Positions 14,550-20,047 of a DNA stretch of 20,047 nt are shown in pieces. Under the pieces are notes generated by a model. The model was not told where the DNA came from. It worked only from the letters and a program-made list of their open reading frames with translations, and did not search any database. This stretch comes from an uncultured Selenomonadaceae bacterium (GTDB lineage Bacteria; Bacillota; Negativicutes; Selenomonadales; Selenomonadaceae). The first letter of the stretch is position 1. Each line of letters opens with the position of its first letter. The stretch is from contig CAJTSO010000034.1 of NCBI GenBank assembly GCA_910579115.1, forward strand, positions 1 through 20,047. The letters run 5' to 3'. Position numbers and translations under genes: made by a program.

Positions 14550-15168
14550 ATCTGGGTTACAACAGTTATTGCTAAGTTCATCTGCACGAAAGATGCCATA
14601 TGAGATAGTAGATCCACAAAATATACTATATGCAAGTAGCCGATATTTTGATAAAGCATGGACAGGCAATTTCGGCAAACAGAGAACCCCATTTATCTAC
14701 GAGTCGGAAGTTTTGAGTAGTATCGCTAGGGACAATGACGAAGTTCGGAAATCTGCTATCGAAAAAGTTGCCCAAGAGTTATTAGAGCGTTTCAAGCTTT
14801 ATAATTACGATGATGATAGTGAAATGCTGTTCTGGTCGGAGATTGATGAAAGCATCACTAAAACATCAATGTCTATTTTTGGAGCTGCGCTTCAATCCAT
14901 TATCGCCAAGTACAATGACTATACCAATGTGTTATGTGCAGTTGCAAAATGCCTATGTAGTTTTGATTTAGAACAGACAGCAGAATGGGGACCTATGGTT
15001 CTAATTGCACTATTGAACCATAAAAATGAAACGGTGAAAGAGTATGCTGTCTTTCTGCTAGAAAACTGGGAAGATAGAAATTTACTTCCAATCCTGAGGA
15101 ATCTTGATTGCCATGCAACGTGGCTAAGAGAGTACATTGATAGTGTAGTTATTGGTTTAGAGGGATAA
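14503..15168 (+). CDS. Unknown protein with HEAT-like C-terminus
   Basis: A 221-residue protein of no family I can name. The C-terminal part (LIALLNHKNETVKEYAVFLLENWEDRNLLPILRNL) has the spacing of a HEAT or armadillo repeat, which usually mediates binding to a partner. The middle is helical and acidic (RFKLYNYDDDSEMLFWSEID). It overlaps the previous gene in another frame, with AAAGG upstream. A GTG at 14500 directly before the ATG is an equal alternative start. The overlap on one side and the 1-nt gap to the next gene on the other indicate one operon whose products are made in fixed ratio, possibly a complex. Confidence 0.65.
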   Translation: MNAETIVKDRQELKDRSGLQQLLLSSSARKMPYEIVDPQNILYASSRYFDKAWTGNFGKQRTPFIYESEVLSSIARDNDEVRKSAIEKVAQELLERFKLYNYDDDSEMLFWSEIDESITKTSMSIFGAALQSIIAKYNDYTNVLCAVAKCLCSFDLEQTAEWGPMVLIALLNHKNETVKEYAVFLLENWEDRNLLPILRNLDCHATWLREYIDSVVIGLEG

Positions 15169-15169
15169 T

Positions 15170-15694
15170 ATGTACTATGTGAGAAAACTTTCAAAGCCAT
15201 CTAGTTTGTATAAACTAAAAACTCTTGATAATGTCAAAAATTTATCTGCGGATTTTTTGGGGCAAGATTTACGAACAATAGATAATACCCTGTCTGTTTG
15301 GCGCAGTGAAACTTTAGAAGCAGGCGATTTGAACCAAGCAATTAATGCTGCCTTATTAGCATCTTCTCAAGTTAATACATCGCAGTTTTTAGTTATTGAT
15401 TCTGAAGCATTAGATGATGTGGGCATTCGGACTGATGATTCACAGCCGGGGAAAACTGCATATGTCGGATTAGAGCAATTACATACTAATTTGTTTGATT
15501 TAACTTACGAAAAAATAGGACAGCTTATACAAATCTATTGCGACATATGTAATGATACACAACGTACACCTAAAATTGAAAAGACTAAGTTTAAGGAAAT
15601 TATAGTCGAAGCAAGCAATCAGGGAAAGTTAAATATAACTGTCTTGCAGGATCATATGCAAAAAGAAATGCAGAAGATACTCAATTCTTCATGA
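15170..15694 (+). CDS. Unknown protein, third gene of the cassette
   Basis: A 174-residue soluble protein, unrecognised. It begins YYVRKLSKPSSLYKLK and contains a segment with alternating strands and helices (WRSETLEAGDLNQAINAALL, FLVIDSEALDDVGI), then a helical C-terminus (LTYEKIGQLIQIYCDI, LQDHMQKEMQKIL). No catalytic motif is visible. Its ATG lies 1 nt after the preceding stop, with AGAGGGAT upstream. It is the last gene before the non-coding boundary of the island. A role in defence is only suggested by the location. Confidence 0.62.
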   Translation: MYYVRKLSKPSSLYKLKTLDNVKNLSADFLGQDLRTIDNTLSVWRSETLEAGDLNQAINAALLASSQVNTSQFLVIDSEALDDVGIRTDDSQPGKTAYVGLEQLHTNLFDLTYEKIGQLIQIYCDICNDTQRTPKIEKTKFKEIIVEASNQGKLNITVLQDHMQKEMQKILNSS

Positions 15695-16044
15695 GATATC
15701 CAAGTAGAGAAGATGTATAGCTATGGCAACACCTTGGCAAAAAATCAGATAGCCCAAACCATCTGGATAATGAAAGCAATGTAAGTAATCAAAGCTAAAA
15801 CCTATAAGCAAAACTGTTTAGAACACTTCTGACAGGATTGAGTTTGAGTGAGAGATAAATCCCCGCAAGTTCTGAGAAATCAAGGCTTGCGGGGATTTTT
15901 AATAGTGCCGAATAGGCACGACAAAATCCACCAGTTTAATTGGTGGTCAGCAAATTTATAGACTTTAGTCTGTTATGACCTTCATCTTTCGCATTGCGAA
16001 AAAGGAAGGTCGTAATAATAAACCACTTGCTATGCGGGTGCCAA
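15695..16044. other. Non-coding right edge of island 2 with tandem hairpins
   Basis: No gene is supported. 15695-15856 is featureless and may be decayed coding DNA. From 15905 there are successive hairpins: GTGCC/GGCAC (15905-15909 with 15915-15919), CCACCA/TGGTGG (15928-15933 with 15941-15946), AGACT/AGTCT (about 15960-15971), a larger bipartite stem (15974-16014, GACCTTC/GAAGGTC and TTTCGC/GCGAAA around ATT), and CCACTTGC-TAT-GCGGGTGC with wobble pairs (about 16023-16041). The last resembles subterminal hairpins of IS200/IS605 elements. It could be a structured RNA or the end of a mobile element. Confidence 0.45.
15857..15900 (+). terminator. Terminator of the three-gene cassette
   Basis: A perfect 13-bp stem (15857-15869 with 15886-15898) has a 16-nt loop and a T-run to 15900. 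It lies 160 nt after the last cassette stop. Confidence 0.8.
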
Positions 16045-16055
16045 GCTGCCCGTCT
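16045..16055. repeat. 11-bp direct repeat, right copy (island 2 boundary)
   Basis: GCTGCCCGTCT, identical to 10947-10957. It marks the point where island 2 ends and core DNA resumes. Confidence 0.8.
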
Positions 16056-16067
16056 TTTCTTTTTATG
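16048..16067 (+). terminator. Orphaned right arm of the purD terminator
   Basis: The 20 bases here are the exact reverse complement of 10926-10945. On their own they form no hairpin. They are the right arm and T-run of the original purD terminator, separated from it by island 2. Confidence 0.85.
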
Positions 16068-16101
16068 AGGGGATGACCGGTATCCGTTTCAAGGGGAGAA
16101 T

Positions 16102-16130
16102 TTTACCCTGCCGGATTTTTAATGTATAAT
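16102..16130 (+). promoter_or_regulatory. uvrC promoter
   Basis: TTTACC (16102-16107), a 17-nt spacer and a perfect TATAAT (16125-16130) precede the uvrC ATG by about 28 nt, giving a short leader. The promoter lies outside the island and is intact. Confidence 0.7.
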
Positions 16131-16157
16131 AGGGGTTCAAAGCAGGGAGGTGAAAAT

Positions 16158-18062
16158 ATGGCCGGGGAAGATATAGTAGATCCTTATCATATCGAGATTC
16201 CCGCAACGGTGGCGGAGAAGCTGAAGCAGCTGTCGGAGGCGCCGGGAGTTTACATTATGAAGGACGGTGGAGGCCGGATCATTTACGTGGGGAAGGCGGT
16301 AGTCCTGAAGAACCGGGTGCGGCAGTATTTCCGCAGTCAGCGGAACCACTCGCCGAAGGTCCGGGCCATGGTTTCCCATGTGGCGGATTTTGAGACCATT
16401 ATCACCGGCTCCGAGGTGGAGGCCCTTATCCTCGAAAACAACCTGATAAAGAAGCACCGGCCCCGCTACAACATCAGCCTGAAGGACGATAAGACGTATC
16501 CCTACGTGAAGGTAACCCTGGGGGAGGAATATCCCCGGGTTCTGATAACCCGCCGGATTTTGAAGGACGGCAGCCGTTATTTCGGGCCATTTGCCGATGT
16601 GGGGGCGGTACATGAGAGCCTGAAGCTGCTCCGGCGTTTGTTTCCTCTGAGGACCTGCAAGCATCTGGAGCAGGGGCGGCCCTGCCTGGAATATCATATA
16701 AAGCGCTGTCTGGCCCCCTGCATTGACAAGGTGTCCCGGGAGGAGTACCAGGCTATGGTAAAGGCTGTCCTGCTTTTTCTGGAGGGCCATATTGACGATG
16801 TGGGCAGAGATCTCCAGAGACGGATGGAAGCGGCGGCGGAGGGGCTGGATTTCGAGCGGGCAGCGGTGCTGCGGGATCAGCTGGCCGCCGTCAGAAAGGT
16901 GGCGGAGCGGCAGCGCATCGACTCGCCGGAAGTGGCGGGGGACAAGGATGTTCTCGCTTTGGCCCGGAATGATGTGACGGCGGTTTCCTGCGGGGTGGTC
17001 CTTTTCGTCAGGGGAGGCAAAGTTACCGGCCGGGAGAGATTTTTTCTGAAGGGCGGCGAGGACGAGAAAGATGAGGCCCTTCTGGCGGCTTTTCTGGGGC
17101 AGTATTATCAGCAGGCGGTCTTTATCCCCCGGGAAATTCTTTTGCCCATGGGGCTGCCAGCCCAGGAGCTGCCGGTCCTGAAGGAATGGCTGGAAGTCAG
17201 ACGGAGCGGCCGGGTAACCATAGAGGAGCCTCGTCGGGGGACAAAGAAAGCCCTGGTGGAGATGGCGGCCGAAAATGCCGCCAGGTATCTGAAGGATGAG
17301 ACAGAGAAGCTCATGAAGGAAAGAGGGGCAACGGTAGGAGCGGTGGAAGAGCTGAAAATTTTTCTCGGCCTGAAAAATCTGCCCCGCCGAATGGAATGCT
17401 TTGATATTTCCCACATTCAGGGCTCCGACTCGGTGGCTTCCCTGGTGGCCTTTGAAGACGGAGCGCCGGATAAGGACCATTACCGCCGTTACAAGCTGAA
17501 GACCACCGAGGGCTGCAACGATGATTTCCAATCTATGCGGGAGGTGCTTACCCGCCGCTATGGAAAGGAGATCCTTGAAAACCCGCCGGATCTGGTAGTG
17601 GTGGACGGCGGTCTGGGGCAGCTGAACGCGGCGCTGGAAATAATCAGGGGAGCCGGTCATCGGGATATTCCGGTTATCGGCCTGGCCAAGCAGTTTGAGC
17701 TGGTTTTTACGGAGGGATCCTCTGACCCCATCGAACTGCCCCGGCGCAGCCAGGCTTTTTTTCTGTTGCAGCGGATCCGGGATGAGGCTCACCGGTTCGC
17801 CGTAGCCTATCACCGGAATGTCCGGAAAAAACGGAATCTGGTGAGTATCCTTGATCATATACAGGGCATTGGGCCGAAACGCCGTCAGGCCCTCTGGAAG
17901 CATTTCGGAACAATTGAGAAAATCCGGGAAGCCAGCCGGGAAGAACTGGCGGCAGTCCCCGGGATGAACGGCTCAGCGGCCAGGGCGGTTTTTGATTTCT
18001 TTACGGCGGTGAAGGAAGGGCTCGTAAATCGGAAAAATCTTGAGTATCAGAGGAAGGGCTGA
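16158..18062 (+). CDS. uvrC: Excinuclease ABC subunit C
   Basis: A 634-residue UvrC, which makes both incisions in nucleotide excision repair with UvrA and UvrB. The N-terminal GIY-YIG nuclease is GVYIMKDGGGRIIYVGKA (30-47). Four Cys residues (167, 176, 184, 188) match the iron-sulfur cluster region reported for UvrC. The UVR motif that contacts UvrB lies near 213-250 (LDFERAAVLRDQLAAV). The RNase H-like nuclease has MECFDISHIQG and PDLVVVDGGLGQL. Tandem helix-hairpin-helix motifs end the protein (IQGIGPKRRQALWKHFG, AVPGMNGSAARAV). The ATG at 16158 has GGGAGGTG at good spacing; the frame's earlier ATG at 16122 lies within the promoter and is rejected. The gene is adjacent to the island edge but undamaged. 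Confidence 0.96.
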   Translation: MAGEDIVDPYHIEIPATVAEKLKQLSEAPGVYIMKDGGGRIIYVGKAVVLKNRVRQYFRSQRNHSPKVRAMVSHVADFETIITGSEVEALILENNLIKKHRPRYNISLKDDKTYPYVKVTLGEEYPRVLITRRILKDGSRYFGPFADVGAVHESLKLLRRLFPLRTCKHLEQGRPCLEYHIKRCLAPCIDKVSREEYQAMVKAVLLFLEGHIDDVGRDLQRRMEAAAEGLDFERAAVLRDQLAAVRKVAERQRIDSPEVAGDKDVLALARNDVTAVSCGVVLFVRGGKVTGRERFFLKGGEDEKDEALLAAFLGQYYQQAVFIPREILLPMGLPAQELPVLKEWLEVRRSGRVTIEEPRRGTKKALVEMAAENAARYLKDETEKLMKERGATVGAVEELKIFLGLKNLPRRMECFDISHIQGSDSVASLVAFEDGAPDKDHYRRYKLKTTEGCNDDFQSMREVLTRRYGKEILENPPDLVVVDGGLGQLNAALEIIRGAGHRDIPVIGLAKQFELVFTEGSSDPIELPRRSQAFFLLQRIRDEAHRFAVAYHRNVRKKRNLVSILDHIQGIGPKRRQALWKHFGTIEKIREASREELAAVPGMNGSAARAVFDFFTAVKEGLVNRKNLEYQRKG

Positions 18063-18084
18063 AGGCTGAGCCGGATAAATTGCC

Positions 18085-18114
18085 TTGCAATTTGTTGAAC
18101 AACTGCATTATAAT
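18085..18114 (+). promoter_or_regulatory. Possible promoter of the PHP gene
   Basis: TTGCAA (18085-18090), an 18-nt spacer and a perfect TATAAT (18109-18114) lie in the 97-nt gap after uvrC. A consensus TTGACA also occurs at 18122-18127 but has no good -10. Confidence 0.5.
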
Positions 18115-18159
18115 AGGGCCGTTGACAATTATTGCTGTTACTGGAGAATAGGTTACTGT

Positions 18160-19059
18160 ATGTCCAATATTAGTGTTTCTGCCGGAGGCCTGATAGACCT
18201 TCATGTCCATTCTTTCATATCCGATGGCAGCAAAAGCCCCCGGGAACTGATGGAGCTGGTGAAACAGCGGAAGATGGCCGGCTTTGCCCTCACTGACCAC
18301 GACCTGATCAATGGCCTTGATGAAGCCGAGGCGGCCGCCAGAGAGCTGGGGGTACGGTTCCTGCCGGGAATAGAGCTCACTTTGAATTTCCGCAGCCGCC
18401 GCATTCACGTTGTGGCCTATGGCTTCGACCGGGAAAGCTATGCCTTTAAGAACCTTTACCGGATGATCCGGGCAAACAAGGAGCGGGGAATGGAGGAGGT
18501 GGTGAACTTCGTCCGTAGCCAAGGGGTGGACCTGACGGTGGATGAGGTGCGGTCTTCCATGACTTCCCCGGCCTTTGACGTATACGCCATCATGCGGTGC
18601 ATTACCAGGAGATTTCCCGACAGCAAGGTGATGCCCCTTTGGGATAAGTACATTTACGCGGCCCTCAGCTATCTGGGGCTGGATATAGATATTTCCCCCA
18701 AGGTGGCGATTCAGGCCATCCACAAGGCCGGTGGCGTTTTGTCCCTGACCCATTTCCATAAGCGGATCGGGCTTCAGGGCCTGAGCCGCAAGGAGCAGGA
18801 GGAAAGCATTGCCGCCCTGGCGGAACTGGGAATGGACGGCATGGAGAAATATTATCCCAGCTATACAGCCGATGATCAGGAGTTTGCGGCGGCCGTCATT
18901 GAGAAATTTAAGCTTATGCCCACCGGCGGCACTGATTACCATGGGGACAATCGGGCCGACACGGACATCGGGACGGGAATCAGGAATAATCTGGCCATTC
19001 CCGTGGAAATCCTCGACGGGGTAGAGGCCCGCATCGCTCAGGTGCGTTCAAATTTATAA
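18160..19059 (+). CDS. PHP-domain phosphoesterase, YciV/TrpH-like
   Basis: A 299-residue PHP-family metal-dependent phosphoesterase. The metal ligands are in DLHVHSFISDGSKSP (HxH), LTDHD, LPGIELT, IHVVAYG, SLTHFHK and GGTDYHGD. The family includes E. coli YciV (RNase AM, 3',5'-nucleotide bisphosphate phosphatase), and the order and spacing of motifs agree with that group. The substrate cannot be fixed here. The frame runs upstream to 18085, but the region before 18160 holds promoter elements, and the PHP domain starts about 12 residues after the ATG at 18160. The ribosome site is weak: AGG about 7 nt or GGAG about 13 nt upstream. Confidence 0.82.
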   Translation: MSNISVSAGGLIDLHVHSFISDGSKSPRELMELVKQRKMAGFALTDHDLINGLDEAEAAARELGVRFLPGIELTLNFRSRRIHVVAYGFDRESYAFKNLYRMIRANKERGMEEVVNFVRSQGVDLTVDEVRSSMTSPAFDVYAIMRCITRRFPDSKVMPLWDKYIYAALSYLGLDIDISPKVAIQAIHKAGGVLSLTHFHKRIGLQGLSRKEQEESIAALAELGMDGMEKYYPSYTADDQEFAAAVIEKFKLMPTGGTDYHGDNRADTDIGTGIRNNLAIPVEILDGVEARIAQVRSNL

Positions 19060-19096
19060 GCTGTTTTTATGATGATAAAACAGGGAGGAAAAGAAA

Positions 19097-20047
19097 ATGA
19101 AGGTTACAGTTATTGGCGCTGGTAATGTAGGCGCTACCGTGGCAAATGTTATCGTTCAGAAAAACTTCGCCGGCGAGGTGGTCCTGCTGGATATCCGCGA
19201 AGGCTATGCGGAAGGCAAGGCAATGGATATGAATCAGGCCTCCACTATTCTCGGCTCCTTTACGAAGGTCACCGGCGTAACAAACGATTACGCCGCTACT
19301 GCCGACTCAAAGGTCATCGTGGTCACCAGCGGCATTCCCCGCAAGCCCGGCATGACCCGGGAGGAACTGATCGATACCAATGCGGACATCGTGAAGGAGG
19401 TTGTCAGCAAAGCGAGAACATACTCCCCTGACGCTATCTTCATCATCATTTCCAATCCCATGGATACCATGACTTATCTGACTATGAAGGCAACGGGCCT
19501 TCCCCGGAATAAGGTGATGGGTCTGGGAGGCATGCTGGACAGCGCCCGCTTCAAGTACTACATTACGGAGGCCCTGCGGGCGGAGGGCATCGACGCCAGC
19601 CTTACGGACGTAGAGGGCATGGTAATCGGCGGTCACAATGATGTGACCATGGTGCCCCTGATTAAGTACGCCAGCTATCGGGGCATACCCGTAACAAACC
19701 TTCTCAACTGGGATATAATTCTCGATGCCGCCCGCAAGACGAAGAAGGGCGGGGCGACCCTGACCCAGCTCATCGGCACCTCCGCCTGGTATGCACCTGG
19801 GGCGGCGGTGGCCACGCTGGTGGAAGCCATCGTCACCGACGCCAAGAAGCTTATTCCCTGCTGCGTCTATCTGGACGGGGAGTATGGGCAGAAGGACGTC
19901 TGCATTGGCGTGCCGGTAGTTTTGGGCGAAAACGGAGCGGAGAAGGTCGTCGACATCAATCTGGACGGGCCGGAATACAAATTCTTCAACGCCAGCGTCG
20001 CTGCTGCCCGGGAGACGAATGCCCTGCTGGCAAGGGCTTTGGGAAAA
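19097..20047 (+). CDS. mdh: Malate dehydrogenase, LDH-like, cut at window end
   Basis: 317 codons are present without a stop, close to full length for this class (about 310-315), so only a few bases are probably missing. It interconverts L-malate and oxaloacetate. GAGNVGATVA is the NAD-binding glycine loop, and Asp32 prefers NAD. GIPRKPGMTREEL holds Arg82 and Arg88; Arg82, where LDH has Gln, selects malate. SNPMD (Asn120), LDSARF (Arg151) and IGGHND (catalytic His180) complete the active site. GGGAGG precedes the ATG. A small AT-rich inverted repeat lies in the 37-nt gap after the PHP gene. With dmlA at the other end, the window encodes enzymes for both malate isomers. Confidence 0.93.
   Translation, partial: MKVTVIGAGNVGATVANVIVQKNFAGEVVLLDIREGYAEGKAMDMNQASTILGSFTKVTGVTNDYAATADSKVIVVTSGIPRKPGMTREELIDTNADIVKEVVSKARTYSPDAIFIIISNPMDTMTYLTMKATGLPRNKVMGLGGMLDSARFKYYITEALRAEGIDASLTDVEGMVIGGHNDVTMVPLIKYASYRGIPVTNLLNWDIILDAARKTKKGGATLTQLIGTSAWYAPGAAVATLVEAIVTDAKKLIPCCVYLDGEYGQKDVCIGVPVVLGENGAEKVVDINLDGPEYKFFNASVAAARETNALLARALGK

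Noticed and set aside
16137..17903. Long 588-codon open frame antisense to uvrC
   Set aside because: It lies wholly within uvrC, has no recognisable domain, and reflects the GC-rich codon use of uvrC. uvrC itself carries all family motifs.
1..20047. CRISPR array, tRNA or rRNA genes
   Set aside because: No regularly spaced repeats, no tRNA-like TTCGA arm with matching acceptor stem, and no conserved rRNA stretches were seen by eye.

Overview
The window looks like a chromosomal segment of a low-redox Firmicute, possibly of the Negativicutes or a related anaerobic clostridial lineage. That placement is inferred from strong AGGAGG-type ribosome binding sites, housekeeping genes with GC-rich third positions, a stand-alone IMP cyclohydrolase instead of full PurH, and a lactate-dehydrogenase-like malate dehydrogenase. 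No rRNA, tRNA or other strong taxonomic marker is present. Two AT-rich accessory islands interrupt this GC-rich core.

Layout. (1) 1-1260: the end of a mobile element, then a D-malate/tartrate dehydrogenase gene (dmlA-like) with its hairpin terminator. (2) 1256-6700, accessory island 1: a 130-bp MITE-like element, an orphan class III nucleotide-cyclase-like gene on the minus strand, a decayed IS1182-type transposase, and a type II restriction-modification (R-M) system. The R-M system has an Xre-type regulator plus putative endonuclease on the plus strand, and two tandem 5-methylcytosine methyltransferases on the minus strand. The second methyltransferase seems to start at an ATT codon. (3) 6681-10957: a purine operon purE-purM-purN-purH(N-terminal half only)-purD with a clear promoter. 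(4) 10958-16044, accessory island 2: a second decayed copy of the same transposase, a YhdJ-like adenine methyltransferase with a partner nuclease, an unrecognised three-gene overlapping operon, and a run of hairpins. (5) 16045-20047: uvrC, a PHP-domain phosphoesterase and an L-malate dehydrogenase cut by the window end.

The main structural observation is that island 2 sits inside the purD terminator. The left arm and loop are at 10926-10957 and the rest of the right arm is at 16048-16067. Together they rebuild a perfect 20-bp-stem palindrome, and an 11-bp direct repeat (10947-10957 and 16045-16055) flanks the insert. The insert begins with the terminal repeat CAGACTGTAGACAAA. A close variant of that repeat also abuts the dmlA terminator, so the same element family appears to have landed in two terminators, each followed by defence-type cargo.

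The core genes make IMP (purine operon), repair DNA (uvrC), break down a nucleotide or phosphoester (PHP) and oxidise malate isomers (dmlA, mdh). The island genes are best read as defence: two R-M systems, a possible signalling cyclase and an unknown three-gene cassette.
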